A DNA stretch of 64,000 nt, from positions 90,156-154,155 of the forward strand of contig MLAK01000605.1 in assembly GCA_001839685.1 (NCBI GenBank), read 5' to 3'. Source of the DNA: Tritrichomonas foetus (taxonomy: Eukaryota; Parabasalia; Tritrichomonadida; Tritrichomonadidae). A model generated the notes under the pieces. The model had not been told where the DNA came from. It saw only the letters and a program-made list of their open reading frames with translations, and made no database searches. This document shows positions 48,677 to 61,900 of this stretch, in pieces. How positions within the stretch are numbered: position 1 is the stretch's first letter; every line of letters starts with the position of its first letter. A program made the position numbers and the translations under genes.

Positions 48677-51600
48677 TCACCAAAGAGGCGTCCATCCATG
48701 ATATAAATGTGCTAAATTATACATATCAGTAGCTTGATTAATTAATTCATCAACTTGTTCAGAAATAGTTAATTCTTTTTTGTGATCAAAATCATTGCCA
48801 GTAATTTTTTGCATTATTCTATTGAGGGATTCTTCAATTGCTTCTTGTCCTTTTTTCCTCTTTTCTTCAACTTCAACAAAATCACCTTCACTTTCATCAA
48901 CTTCAACAAAATGTGGTTCATTATTCAAGTGTTTCTTATTTGCAATTAATTCACCACAAATATCATTTTCGCCATCGTTTTTATCATATTCATTATTCTC
49001 ATCATTTTCTTCTTCATCTTCATTATCATCGTCATTGCTATCTATTGGTTCTTGAAGGAAAATATCTAAAACTGCCATAATGCTTTCTTTATGCGATCTT
49101 ACAAGTTTGACAGTTTCTTCACATGTTAATCGAAATTCACCATCAACACCAGTTGGACCAAAAGCTCTACACATCAATCTTGTTAATCTAAATGGAACTT
49201 TCTCTGGGAATTTAAGTCGATTTTTACTTACTTCAAAACAATCCCCAAAATCAATATGCACAACACCTCCACTATTTCTTTGTATCATTAAATTCGAGGG
49301 GTGTCTGTCGCCAAGTCCAATAATATATCCAATAATTGACATCAGTGCAGACGATTCGGTAAACATTAGTGATCTTGATACCCACTCACGACTACTTGAT
49401 GAATTTAACCACATTAGTTCACGCAGATCAGTATCTCTTGTTGATGATGATGCAGTTCTTAATGCTTCAAGACGTTGAATTGGTGTAAGTGAATCGACAT
49501 TTCGAATAGTTATCTCTTCGGTTGCTTCTGATTCAGCAAATACAGAAATATTATGTGAGTTTCGATAATCATTAATCAAAGAGAATAGAGTATCAGTTCC
49601 ATCAACAAATTGAATGAGTCCAGCTTGTGTTGATAAAGGTGTGATTGAATATGTAGTAATTTGCATATGCTTCCGAATTTCATTGGGCATGTCATTCAGA
49701 ATATGCTGATTAATTAATTCGAAAAATTGCATGACCCTTTCATCCATTCGAAGATCTTCACGACCTTTTAAAAGTGAGCGGTGTTGAATTCCATCACTTC
49801 CATAAACTTTGACTAATCTTGGCCGTTGTTTTGAATTGAAAATATCCAAAGATGGATCAAACTGGAAAATTGTTGTTAATGGTGAAGTGATTGAATAGGT
49901 TCCAGGTACAGCCAGAATCGAATTTCTTAATTGTGCTAAAGTTGGTGCAATTATATGCATTGATAAAGTATGAGAAGATGATAAAATTGATCTAATTTTG
50001 GAAAAGCAGGTAATTAGAGATTTCGTAGTTGTTTGTGAACAAGTCAAATTATATAAAATTGTATTGAGTTCATTTTTCACTTCAAAAGTTAGATTAGAAT
50101 CACCTGATCGTGGTGGAAGCATTAAAGCTCGTTCTAGACATGAATGTGCTTTATTTAAATTCTGATGTTGAAGATGTCCAATTGTCGAAATAATTGCAGT
50201 CAAATAAATTTCTAATAAAGACGATGAGCATAATCGTAAGCCATCAGAAATAATTCTACTTTGATGTGCTGCAATAGAATTTTCCATTGCAAAGTTGGTT
50301 AAAATTGCCGAAACATTTTCCAGTTCATTTCGAACAAGTAATGGATATAAAAGAACATGATAATGTTCAGGTAATAATTTTTGTGCAATTGATGAAGCAA
50401 AAACACTTGATCTGCCTTCACCACTAAGTTGCGTGAAAAGTTGTGGAATGATTTTAAGAAGCACCGAGTCACTTAGTTTGTATATATGCTCGGCAGTATC
50501 ATTAAAATACTTATCACTTAAATTTGCAGAAAAGAAAAGAGAAATCATTTGAAGAAGTTCACTAAATGATCCTTCATTTTTAAGACGAACGCATTCAAGA
50601 AATCCGTTAACAGCATTAAAGGCAAATTTCAAATCAGATTTATCATTCTGATATATAATTGAACATGCCCATGCCCATCTATGCCATGCTTTAAAATACC
50701 TCGTTCCTTGTACAATGGATTGCTCAAGGAACTTGACTGCATTTTTAATTACATCTTTATAAAGATTTGGCGGAGTCATAGAAATAATCCATTGTCCACA
50801 CATATAATAAATTTTCGCTTTGATAGTTTTTTCCATCACTTTATAATTTCGTAAAATATTCTTTGCTTCAGCTAGAGCTTCAGCTTGGTTACCACGCGCC
50901 CACATTCCTTTAGCATGTAGAAAAGAAACTTCAACAGGCCAATTTGCAGGATCAGGGAATAAAAAATGCAACGAACTATCAAACAATTGAAAATCTTTCG
51001 ATCGAAGTGCGAATTTAACCATTTTCAAAGCATCTTTCATCATATATTGAACAGGGAAAACTGTTAAATGAACAGAAAGGATTTGATGATAAACTTCAAA
51101 AGACTGTCGACAAAGATGAAGCCTCTTTTCCCAGGTTTGAATATTTTCTTTATGTTGTGCAATTTCACTAATTTCATGAAGTTGTTGAGCCTTTACAAGA
51201 AGTGGATAAAGTGCGGCTTTATCATGCTTGAAAACACCACGTGCATTTTGTGCGAGAATGGCATAGCCATGTGCAACAGTTTGAAGTGCTTCTTTTTGCT
51301 TATTTTGTGAGATTTGATATAAAGCAGTAATTATCATTTCCCTTACTGAACCACTTGCACAATATTCGAGGACGGTTGATAAAGTTTGCCATTGTTGCCG
51401 ATTATATAAAGCTGTGGCATAGGTAGAGGCAACTTTTCGCTTTTCTGAAGAGGACAATTGAAAGAAAAATGGCATTTTTTCAATGATTTCATCCCATCTT
51501 TGTAAATGCTTAAGGCATCGAACTATTTTCTCTAATGATCGAGGTGATTGTTCAGCTTTTTCATATGAATCTAAGGCTGTTGACCATTGCCCAAGTTTTT

Positions 51601-54600
51601 CTGACCACTGGGAAGCAAAATTTTCAGGCTCTTGTTTTTGGAGACGTGCAGAAATACCTATGAGCGTCTTCTTCAGTCCAAGGAAAGTAGAAAGACGAAT
51701 CATTGTTTCTAGAGCTTCAATATTATAAGGGTCTTCTTCAATCCATCTATAAACAAAGTAAAATGCTTTTGCATATTGGCTACATTTTTCGCATGCTTGG
51801 CACAAAACCTGTCTAGATATCTGAATAGGATGTTCTGAACGTTCCATGAAATCAAACAAATTTACTAAGGATGTTCTTATTGCCCCTGGAATTGGTTCAC
51901 TGAGTAAAGCACGCGTAAGAGAGGCCGAAACAACTAATTGAGAATCGGGTGTTAAATGAACCCATATTGATAAAAAAGATGCATTGAATAAATTTTCAGC
52001 CAAATTAAATAAAATATCACCCAAAAATGAACAAGCAAAAAGTGATGGACTTGGACTATTCCACAATAAAATTCTAACTAATGATCGATACCATTCTTTC
52101 CAATTCCAAGGTGTTTCGTCTTCTTGGAAAATGATGGCGGATTTAATTTCTTCCTCTTCAACAGGTTTTACGATACTGTTATTAGAACTTGTTTCAACAA
52201 TTGTTTTACGGCAACCATAATTTACGGTGAAAGGATCATCAGTTTCTATAAATGGGAAATCATCTAAAGATGTAGATTTAGATTGAATGATTTCTACAAA
52301 ATGTGAAGTCAGTAAATTTTTCTTTTGAAGAAGTCCAACAATTTGCTCCGCATAAAAAGAAAAAAGTTCTCCTAAACGAACCATTATTGAATATAAAATC
52401 ATTAAAGAATGGCTCTGAAGCGATCTGTTGTCAAGTTGTATACATGAAATAACGCATCGAATGATTGGTGCTGAGAAAACTGCGCAATCCACAGTTTGAA
52501 CTAAAACTCGAAGTGCAATTAAAGCATCAAGTCGAACTTGTGGTAATGTTGTTGGTAAAGTCAAAACTTCAACTAATTCAGGGAAAATTAGAAATAAATA
52601 GTCACCTGAAATGTTTTTAAGAGAAACTAATGCAACAAAAACTTTATGACAAAGATCAGGCTGTGAAACACGATTTGCGAAAAGTGTATCAAGTAAAAAT
52701 GTTGCACATTCAGGCAAAAATGGAGAAAATCGGTCTGCTACAACATTAGCTAAAATTGGAATTAAATCGAGTGTAACCGATAACAATGGTGTTGTCCATA
52801 ATTCCCGAACTAATTCAAGGAGTTCTGTAGTATAATGCATTACCCATTCATTTGGTGCTTCAGAACATATTTTGGAAAGGAGGGTAATATATTCGGCATT
52901 TTTTTGTTTTCTAATGTGATCAAGAAATAAATTCATAAAATCATTGAAAAATGATACAGTTGCTGTATTATCTGAACAAAAGATGGTAACTAATGAGCGA
53001 ATGGCGTCAGCGTGATGGACAACTAGGAAATCATCGGATACTACAGATAAAAGGGTTTTACAAGCAATTGACATCGAATATGATGGATTTGATGGTTTTA
53101 TATCATTTCCAGATTTTAGTGTTTGGTTTTGGAAATTAATATATTGATCAATTGCGCCAATTACACCAATAAGTTTAAGAACTGCTATGTTTAGTTTCTT
53201 GGAGTTCCATTTTGAAGCGATTCCAATCAAAGCAGAGAACATAGATTCAATATCAATACCCTGAATAAATGTTTTCGATTCTTCGACACTCATTATTCCA
53301 TATAAAGTATTAACAACGGCTATTTTAAGCTGTTTTGGCCCATGTTGCTCTAGGAGCCAAATGAAGAAATTCACGAATTGTGGAATATGATTTCCAATTA
53401 AAGAAACATCTCGATCAGCAATGATTCCGATTGCTTTTGTAATATTCAAGTTGATTTTATTGATGTAAGTTTGATCAAAATATGTTAATTCACTTAATGG
53501 TGTGAATGATAATTGCCTTAATGCAATCAAGCATAAAGTTGGACAATAAACCGGCAAAATTTCTTCAGTGGCATGAACAACAGATAAAAATGATCGTGTC
53601 ATTTCTTCTTTTATTCGAAGTGGGCGGGGTGAATCGAGCATGAAAAGCGCATCAAGAAGAAGTCTTCGCAGTGTTGGTAAAACATCAAATGGATTGATTT
53701 TGGATATTTTCCCAAGCAATTCAATTGCAGCTTGGCTAACATTCACTTTTTCGTCTTTAACTAATGATGAAATACATGTTAAAATTGGATCAGTTGTTAA
53801 AAACTTGTAAGTTGGTGGCGAAAATGAACGTAAAATCATTTCACGTACAATCGGATCAGGATCAGAAAGCGAAATTGTAATTAATCGAAAAATAGTTTCA
53901 ACGACGAAAGAATCATCTGAATATGAAATTTGTGCGAGAATTGCTCGTGGTACATAACAACGAACACTTGGATTAGAAACAGATAAAGAAGAGATTAATC
54001 TTGATGTTACATCATGTGATGAAATTGGAGGGCATAAAGATAAAAGTTCTAAAACATCAACAGACTCAACAAAATGTGGAGTCCTTCGAATAATCTGAAT
54101 TAATTCTAAGCGAAATTGTTCCCAGATGAATGGATATGTTCGAAATAAATTTGGAACAACATGAACATATTCTTTACATATTTTAGTTTTTAGTAATGTT
54201 GCAGTAATTGAAGTTGAATTTGATTGAATAATTAGTGGAAAATGATTCGAAACTTGATCAAGTAAAGAAAAAGCACTAACGACAGGTGCATTTTCACATG
54301 ATAAAAGAAGATTCTTAAGAGTAACAATTAAATTCTTTTCATTGGCCTCAAAAAGCTCAGGACAGATTTTAAAAAGCTCCAAAAGTGAAGAAGCAACAAT
54401 ATTTTCAACATTTGGTTGATTTGTATCACTCCATAATGCTGAAACAACAATGTCGAAGTATTGTGACTTAAAAGCTTCAAGTTCAAGGGGAGCCAATAAA
54501 ACCAAATTGTGTAAAACTAAAGAGCGTAAATCTGGCGGGCATTTTGGGAGTAAACTAATGAAAAAACTCATTAAATCAGATGCCTGACTTGCAACCGAAT

Positions 54601-55303
54601 TTGGAGAACATTCAAGAAGTGCAGCAAATATCAAAAATGCTCCATGCTGTTCGAAATGACTTTTTTGCAAGTTTTGTTGAGCAAAAATAAATAAAGGAAA
54701 AGTTGGATGTTGTGAGTGTGCAGTTTGCGTTCGCTCGAGAATTTGAAGATACATTTTCAGTGTTTCATATCCAATTGTTCTGACATCAGATCTAGAATGC
54801 AAAATGACTTTGGTTGTCGCATTTATAAACTGCGTGATACAAAGCAAAATGGAATTTGGTGAATGCTTCGCTAGGAAATATAGGAAATATGCCGTTTGTA
54901 AGACATTTGATGCCGATTTTAATTTCAATAAGCAAACGTCAAGTTTTTGTTGAATAAAGCCTCGTTGTGCATGCTTTAAAACTTTTGAATATACAAACGA
55001 AACCAAAATCCCAACTTGCTCATCTTTATCAGTATTTAAATTATTTAAAATGGCGATAAGTCGTGGATAGTGATCTTGTCGAAGTTTGATCAGCGTGTAC
55101 ACTAACGAAGCAATTTTGATGATACTGAGAGGATCTGAAGTAGGGCTGTCTAAGGAAATGCTCGAAATTGATTGAATGGTAACATTTGAAAGAGTTTCGA
55201 AATTAAGGGTCGAAAGTCGAGCATATTCTAATCGGCGTGTTTCTCTAGCGTTTGCAATCAACTCTGAAGACGAAAAAAGTTGATTTTGAGCATTTCCTTT
55301 CAT
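48677..55303 (-). CDS. TOR: TOR serine/threonine kinase (PIKK family)
   Basis: A 2208-residue protein. Residues 1-~1090 are HEAT-type helical repeats and ~1100-1700 a FAT domain. The PI3K-like kinase domain (~1800-2085) reads KGREDLRMDERVMQFFELIN, ITTYSITPLSTQAGLIQFVDG, GLGDRHPSNLMIQ (D1999-N2004) and VVHIDFGDCFEVSKNRLKFP (HIDFGD 2016-2021). The last 30 residues are a FATC ending SEQVDELINQATDMYNLAHL, YHGWTPLW, which matches TOR ('PEQVD.LI.QAT...NL...Y.GW.PFW') rather than ATM, ATR or SMG1. TOR drives growth and translation. The protein is shorter than human mTOR (2549). An acidic Asp/Asn/Glu insert (~2085-2150) separates kinase and FATC, and the FRB region before the kinase is divergent. Catalytic residues are intact. 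Confidence 0.92.
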   Translation of the reverse strand: MKGNAQNQLFSSSELIANARETRRLEYARLSTLNFETLSNVTIQSISSISLDSPTSDPLSIIKIASLVYTLIKLRQDHYPRLIAILNNLNTDKDEQVGILVSFVYSKVLKHAQRGFIQQKLDVCLLKLKSASNVLQTAYFLYFLAKHSPNSILLCITQFINATTKVILHSRSDVRTIGYETLKMYLQILERTQTAHSQHPTFPLFIFAQQNLQKSHFEQHGAFLIFAALLECSPNSVASQASDLMSFFISLLPKCPPDLRSLVLHNLVLLAPLELEAFKSQYFDIVVSALWSDTNQPNVENIVASSLLELFKICPELFEANEKNLIVTLKNLLLSCENAPVVSAFSLLDQVSNHFPLIIQSNSTSITATLLKTKICKEYVHVVPNLFRTYPFIWEQFRLELIQIIRRTPHFVESVDVLELLSLCPPISSHDVTSRLISSLSVSNPSVRCYVPRAILAQISYSDDSFVVETIFRLITISLSDPDPIVREMILRSFSPPTYKFLTTDPILTCISSLVKDEKVNVSQAAIELLGKISKINPFDVLPTLRRLLLDALFMLDSPRPLRIKEEMTRSFLSVVHATEEILPVYCPTLCLIALRQLSFTPLSELTYFDQTYINKINLNITKAIGIIADRDVSLIGNHIPQFVNFFIWLLEQHGPKQLKIAVVNTLYGIMSVEESKTFIQGIDIESMFSALIGIASKWNSKKLNIAVLKLIGVIGAIDQYINFQNQTLKSGNDIKPSNPSYSMSIACKTLLSVVSDDFLVVHHADAIRSLVTIFCSDNTATVSFFNDFMNLFLDHIRKQKNAEYITLLSKICSEAPNEWVMHYTTELLELVRELWTTPLLSVTLDLIPILANVVADRFSPFLPECATFLLDTLFANRVSQPDLCHKVFVALVSLKNISGDYLFLIFPELVEVLTLPTTLPQVRLDALIALRVLVQTVDCAVFSAPIIRCVISCIQLDNRSLQSHSLMILYSIMVRLGELFSFYAEQIVGLLQKKNLLTSHFVEIIQSKSTSLDDFPFIETDDPFTVNYGCRKTIVETSSNNSIVKPVEEEEIKSAIIFQEDETPWNWKEWYRSLVRILLWNSPSPSLFACSFLGDILFNLAENLFNASFLSIWVHLTPDSQLVVSASLTRALLSEPIPGAIRTSLVNLFDFMERSEHPIQISRQVLCQACEKCSQYAKAFYFVYRWIEEDPYNIEALETMIRLSTFLGLKKTLIGISARLQKQEPENFASQWSEKLGQWSTALDSYEKAEQSPRSLEKIVRCLKHLQRWDEIIEKMPFFFQLSSSEKRKVASTYATALYNRQQWQTLSTVLEYCASGSVREMIITALYQISQNKQKEALQTVAHGYAILAQNARGVFKHDKAALYPLLVKAQQLHEISEIAQHKENIQTWEKRLHLCRQSFEVYHQILSVHLTVFPVQYMMKDALKMVKFALRSKDFQLFDSSLHFLFPDPANWPVEVSFLHAKGMWARGNQAEALAEAKNILRNYKVMEKTIKAKIYYMCGQWIISMTPPNLYKDVIKNAVKFLEQSIVQGTRYFKAWHRWAWACSIIYQNDKSDLKFAFNAVNGFLECVRLKNEGSFSELLQMISLFFSANLSDKYFNDTAEHIYKLSDSVLLKIIPQLFTQLSGEGRSSVFASSIAQKLLPEHYHVLLYPLLVRNELENVSAILTNFAMENSIAAHQSRIISDGLRLCSSSLLEIYLTAIISTIGHLQHQNLNKAHSCLERALMLPPRSGDSNLTFEVKNELNTILYNLTCSQTTTKSLITCFSKIRSILSSSHTLSMHIIAPTLAQLRNSILAVPGTYSITSPLTTIFQFDPSLDIFNSKQRPRLVKVYGSDGIQHRSLLKGREDLRMDERVMQFFELINQHILNDMPNEIRKHMQITTYSITPLSTQAGLIQFVDGTDTLFSLINDYRNSHNISVFAESEATEEITIRNVDSLTPIQRLEALRTASSSTRDTDLRELMWLNSSSSREWVSRSLMFTESSALMSIIGYIIGLGDRHPSNLMIQRNSGGVVHIDFGDCFEVSKNRLKFPEKVPFRLTRLMCRAFGPTGVDGEFRLTCEETVKLVRSHKESIMAVLDIFLQEPIDSNDDDNEDEEENDENNEYDKNDGENDICGELIANKKHLNNEPHFVEVDESEGDFVEVEEKRKKGQEAIEESLNRIMQKITGNDFDHKKELTISEQVDELINQATDMYNLAHLYHGWTPLW

Positions 55304-55950
55304 AGATCACCCCATGAATAATAAATCTCTCAAAAAGCGAACTATAAAAACTTTTTGACTCATTTATTTAACTTAAATTAGTAAAATATAACCATTTTTA
55401 ATCAAAATCTTCTTTTGAATAATAGTGCATTTAAAAAGTTGAAAACATATCTATCAAATTTCTGTGCATAGAAAAAAAGTGTGGAAATATCTCTGATTTT
55501 GAAATCATGACAAGTATAATGATAGTTAAATCATGATAATTACATTATTTAAGGAATTATTTACTTCTGCGTATAGTTTTGCACTATTTAATTTAAATTA
55601 AACTCAGAAAATATGAAGATAAGGTGACAACATTTTTTTCTTAGGTAAGTGTTTTGAATTGTTGCCATTTTAGACTCTAATTTTTTGAATACTATATATT
55701 TTGCAAATAATTTTTTTTCTTATTTTTAAGTATATCCTGCTCTTTAGATGGTTTTTATTATTAACCTTGGAATGAATAAAGGTACATCAAAATATCAAAT
55801 AATATCCATCAGCTGAAATTAATTAATGCCAATTATAACAATGAATTCGTAGATGTTTTGACGAGCATGAAAAAACCAAAAACAAAAGTAAACGGCTACT
55901 TCTTTTGAAAATTTTAATAATTCAAAAATTGCCGACGAACTTTTTTGTTG
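55304..55950. other. Divergent intergenic region
   Basis: AT-rich spacer between the divergent TOR and Asn-rich genes. On the TOR side TCATGGGGTGATCT directly precedes the ATG. No other coding or repeat signal was found. Confidence 0.35.
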
Positions 55951-58900
55951 ATGAGCACAAGGAGTTCGAGAAACAAAACTCCTAAATTAAGTCACTCAGA
56001 GACCAGCTCATCCGGGCGAAGTAATTATTCCAGAACTTCTTCAACCTCTTTCGATAGAAGTCGAAGATCATTATTGGATAATCTTGCACCACCCAAAGAA
56101 GTCAAAATCTGCATCGATAAAGATAAAATCAAACGAACACTCGATTCATTTACAAAAAGTTATGTCGATTATCCGATTTCTGCAAACGTAATCAATCAAT
56201 TAAATGACGCATTTAAAGATTTTTCGAGCAATTTATCGAAATATGGAAAAACAATTACTCAAAGCGCAGAAATTTATGACGATTTTTGGGCAAACTGGGA
56301 TGTCCTTAAACGCTTATTTGTCGAAATTAACGGAGATGACGAGGCTCCTAGATTTTTAACTTTTTATCAAGAACAACTTCAGAAATCTCACGATTCGATG
56401 AAACTTTCACAGGATTTAATTAATTCCGATAATCCCAAAATTAACCAAATTTTTAATGATTTGTATGAAGAATACACAAATTTACAAAATAAAATAAGTG
56501 ATTCATATGAAAGTGGATCAGTCAGAAATTTATCAAGGCCAATAAAACATTTATCTGAAACTCTTTCCAAAACATTTCTTCCAATTTTTCCAGCTAATAA
56601 AGCAAATCAATGTAGCTATGCGATTCAATGTATTGGTCAAATACAGGAATCGATAAGACAGCTTTTAATGACTCAAAAAGTTCATATTCAGTTGCAAATT
56701 AATTTTGAAGTCACTGAAAAGAAATTAAAAGATTTAGTTCCGGCTTCAATTCGTCTTCCAAATTCAAAACAACAAGCAACTGTTTCTTCTACAAGAAGAG
56801 GAATTTCTGTTGAAAAACAAAAACCAACATTAAAAACAAAAAAACAGCCTTCTTCAACAAAAGTAAACAAAAAGAAAATGCCAACTTATGATGATCCCAG
56901 AGGTCCAAATCCAATTCGTACAGTCAGAGAATCATCAGTGAGTGGAAGATTTAGATCAGTAACACCACCAAAAATGCGAGTTCAACGACTTTCAGGGATT
57001 AATACACCTTCTTCATCTTCATCAAATCGCCACAAAAGACAAAGACCTCGCAACTCCAATGAAGCAATAGAGAACTCTATTTCTGAGAGCTCAGGAACAG
57101 ACAACAACATGACTAATCATAACAATAATAATAATCGGAACAATTTTACTGACAGTCCAAGTTCTGAAAGAAGGGAATATTTATCGCCACCACAAAGAAA
57201 TAATAAACATTCCCAAAGAAAATCTGCTACTGTTTTTACTTCTTCATCTGATGATGAGTTTCAGCAAATTGTTCATAGGCCCAAAATCAATTCAAAACCA
57301 TCACATAATAATTCTTCTGATGAAAACATACGAAGAAGGAATTATACAAGAAGGACTTTAAATAATTTAAACATTTATAATGATAACGATAACGATAATA
57401 ATCATGAACTATCACCAACGAGCAGTGAAAGACATAGAAGGCATACTCGATCAATTAGAACAGATGTATATCAAAATAATGATCCAAATAATGATCTTAA
57501 TAATAGAAATAATTATACTAATCACAATATAAATCAAGGGAATTTAAATCATGATTTTAATGATATTAGAGGGAATATTACAGACAAAAATAATGATTTT
57601 TTTAACGATCAATTTCCGAATAATTCAAAAAAAGAGCTATCGGAGGGGAGGATTGCGAGTAAAAGAGTGAACTTGCATAAATCCGCTTCGGAAAAAAAGA
57701 AAAATCATGTTAATCACTCATCATCAAATGATGATCTAACAAAAATACTTTTCATGAATGCCAAAAATCGAATAAATCATATTCAACTCAAATCCAAAAA
57801 TAATTTTTCTGAAGAAGAAGAAAATCAATTTTTTGGATATTCTGATAAAAGACATCAAAGATCTTCTTTTTCACCACAAGTTAATGTTAATCGACATTCA
57901 AATTATAGTCATAGAAGAAAAACATTTAGTCCAACGAAACATCATCCAAGAAAAAGTAGCAATAATACAATTGAAGATGATAAAGATAACAATCAATCAG
58001 AAAAAGAAAGAAGAACCAAAAAACGCAACAAAAGTAAATATTTAAATGATAACTCGAACAGCAGTGATAAATCTAATCGCGATATTGCAGAAATTACCCA
58101 AAAATTTATCATTAATGAAGATGAGCCAGTTACATCTGTCTCTTTACATCCATATAAAACGAAAAGAACACACAAAAGCAGTAATAATACTGAATATAGG
58201 AAAAATATCCAGCATTACTTTACTAATAATGAACAAAACCGATCTGAAAATGATGATACAAATGAATCAAATAGTCATAGAAGACATCGTCAAATCCATA
58301 ACCTTGAAGAAGATCCACAAATGGATTTCATAAATGAGATCACATTACAAAGAGAAAAAGAAAATCGTCAAAACGAAAAAACAACTGTTCATAGAAGGAA
58401 AAGACATCGTCACCACAATGATGTTAATCAGATATCAAATAAAGAGGATGGAGATAGTCACGTCAAGAAAGGATATCATCACCAAAGTAGTGCTGGAATT
58501 GATGCGCATCATGCAAACAATAATGATGAAATTATAGAAATAAAAAAGAAAAGAAGACATAAAAAATATTCTTCAACTAATAAAATAGACAATAGTAACA
58601 ATTTAGTAGAAACCGATTTAATTAACAATAAAATCTCTCATACTCAAAAAAACAATAATTTTTCTAAATTCAATGATTTTAAAGTTAAAACAGAAAAAAC
58701 AGACCATTATAATATTGATTATAATTATGTCAATACTTCAAATGGAAAAACTATCGATAGCTTATTTATCCCTATCATTAGCATTGATGACAAAATTCTA
58801 TTTTCTGATTCAAGTGATGAACAAATCAATCCCAAGAAAAGAAGACAAAGCTTTCAAAGTAATGCTAATTCACATACCAATATAAGTAATTTTAGCTGTA

Positions 58901-61900
58901 ATTCTAGTATTACGACTGAAAAACCGCCTAATTCATTTAAAATGAAAGCTTCACAGGAAAATGTCAATAATTTAACAAGAATAATAGATTTTCGTGACAG
59001 ACACGCGAATAATTTACATAGTGATGATAGCCATGCAAGTAAAGAAAGTGTAAAATCTCATCAAGTTAAAAAAATCAATTTATTACATTCTGGTAATATA
59101 AAAAAACAGGCTTCCATGGTTGACAAGTTAACTGAAAGACGGAAAAGCCATAACTTAATCTTTAATTCTGCTCATCAAGATCAGTTAACAGATATATTAA
59201 ACCCAAAAAATAGTTCAAAAAATAGCTCCAAAAGTAGTTCTAAAAATAGTCCAAGAAAGAGCTCAGATGATGACACTTCGAAATTTGATAATCACAATGA
59301 AAGATCTAAAAGAAGCCTGAGTTTTCAAGTTGATAATAACCAGGCAAATTCTATTAAAACTGGAGAAAATGATGATAAAATTCAAACTTCGGCTATTAAA
59401 AATTCCAAACATCAACTTAATGAAACTTATCAATATTCGCAATATCTAAATGAAAATGAAAGCAATCATACCCCAAATTTATCATTTAATTTAAATATTA
59501 ATCAACCAGAATCATATAAACTAATAAATTTACGAAGAAGCAGCATGAATAGTCCTAATAATTCTCAGCCTAGCTCGCCAAGAAATAGTTCGAGACGAAA
59601 TAATGAATATATCAGTCCAAATAAAGAAACATCTAATTCATTTATGCATATTCCACACTTTGTCGATGAAAAGAAAAATTCAAATTTCGCACTATCAGCA
59701 AATAATGCAGATATTTCTTCATTAATAATGCATAATTTATCGTCACACGAACATTCTAACTTGCATTCTAAATCTTATAATGATCAATCTTATAAGCACC
59801 GAGGAAAGTCAGCTCCGAAATGTCAAATTAGTTATGATAAATCTTTTGTTATCGACATTTTCCCCGAAATAGAAAATAAAATTGAAAAACCAAAACCACA
59901 ATTTTCCTCAATTCATGTATTTGAAGTAATATCCCCAGTTTATATCGATGATGGTGTGGTCGCTTCAACAAACAGCGCATCTGAGAAGAAATTTCCCCAT
60001 CCTATCATTACAAGAAATCGAACATATTCTAAAAAAGAAATTCCACCACCTCCACATGACTTGTTTTCTTCTTCAGAACATTGGAAATCCCTCGACCCCT
60101 ATGTTTCTTCTAAGCCATCATCATCAGATATTTCTAAATCAAACATCAGAAAAATAAATACTAATCCATATATCAAAAAAACCGTGAATTCAACAAGTGA
60201 GAATTATAACTCTAATAATTCATCCAATTCGTCCAAGCTAAAGTTGCATACCCCAGTTATGATAAATGATGATCTCTTTTTATCTGATGAAGAAATCCAT
60301 TCAAATACTACTTCAATCCAAATGACGAAAAATAACCAGAAATCTTTGAAAGATGTAATACAAGAAAATCAATTAGTTACTTTGTCAAGCATTACTTCTG
60401 ACATTGAAGAAGAAGAAAGTGAAAAATGTATTTCTAAATTCCCTACTCCAACAAATAATTACATGAAACATCCGCATAAAGTTAATACTTTTCAGAATAA
60501 TAATAATCCAACTAGAGATCCAATTGCTCACAAAAATAAAATATCCAAAAATATGATTCAATCGAAAAAAATTGAAATTAACCACAATATTTCACCTAAT
60601 ACAATTGATAAAATTAATATTAATATGAATGAACCAAATGAACCAAAATTACCTCTTCGAGGGATATTATCTTCTTCGCAATCAACTCCCAATTTATTGT
60701 TAAAGATGAGAAAAGATCCACCAGAATTGTTATTACTTCAGCCAGAAAAGAATTCACAAAAAGATAGTAATAAGGAACCAAGTGATGGAAAAGATATTTG
60801 GGAGAGTGATAAAGACGACAATAAAAATAAATCCATTGAAATCCCAATATGGAGCACATCTGATTCAAATGAGGAAAGGAAAATCACTGCTGCAGATTGG
60901 AATGACGAATCTGATAATTCACACTTTGAACCAGTTCTGAAAATTAATTTAGGGACTGATTCTGATAGTATTGACGGAAATATAATTGACCCGGATGATT
61001 TAATTGATTCACCATCATTAGATAATAATTCTGAACAATCTATCTATACTTCAGAAATAAGTAAATCTAGTATTGAGACATCAACAATTAATGATTCACA
61101 AAGTATTATTGCTTTCGATGAAACTCTTCAGAAAAATGAAATGCATGGAGGAACAATGTGGGATATAGATTCACCCAGTTATAAACCAAGTCAAGAAGAG
61201 CATTCAATTCATTCACAAAAATTATGGAGTGATGATAATGAGAGTAACATTAACCATGATGAATATTATGAATCATATATTCCTCAAAGTGTAAAGTCCC
61301 TTACTTCATCGGATTCGACAGAGGTTGATAACAATTTCATCATTTTATCTTCTTCACGAACAAGTTGCTCTGAAGATAGCATATCAAATGATAATATTCC
61401 ATTGATTCATAATTCTTCTAATTCTACACTAGATTTGCATGAAAGCAAGGATTCATTCATATCAAATGGACATAATTCTAATTTAGATAATCACAACTCT
61501 ACTGTTGATAACCGCAACTCTACTGTTGATAATCACAACTCTACTGTTGATAATCACAACTCTACTGTTGATAATCATAAATCTTCCCTTGATGAAAAAG
61601 GTTGCCCTGAAGAAGCGCAAAATGCAAACACAGGCAAATCAAATATTATTTCAAATAAACAAAACACCATCATAAATGATACAATTTATACAGACAAAAC
61701 TACGATTTCAAATAAGAAAAATGATGCTAAAGATAAAAACAATAGTGATTTCCAACCATCTTTATCAAAAATATCTAAGTCAAGAAATAATGTCTTATCA
61801 GAGAGAAAAGCCATAAGCAATAAAAAAAATGCCGATGATAAATTTGATAACCCAAAAGATACTATCACTCATGAATTCAATCAAACTAATTCTTCCAACA

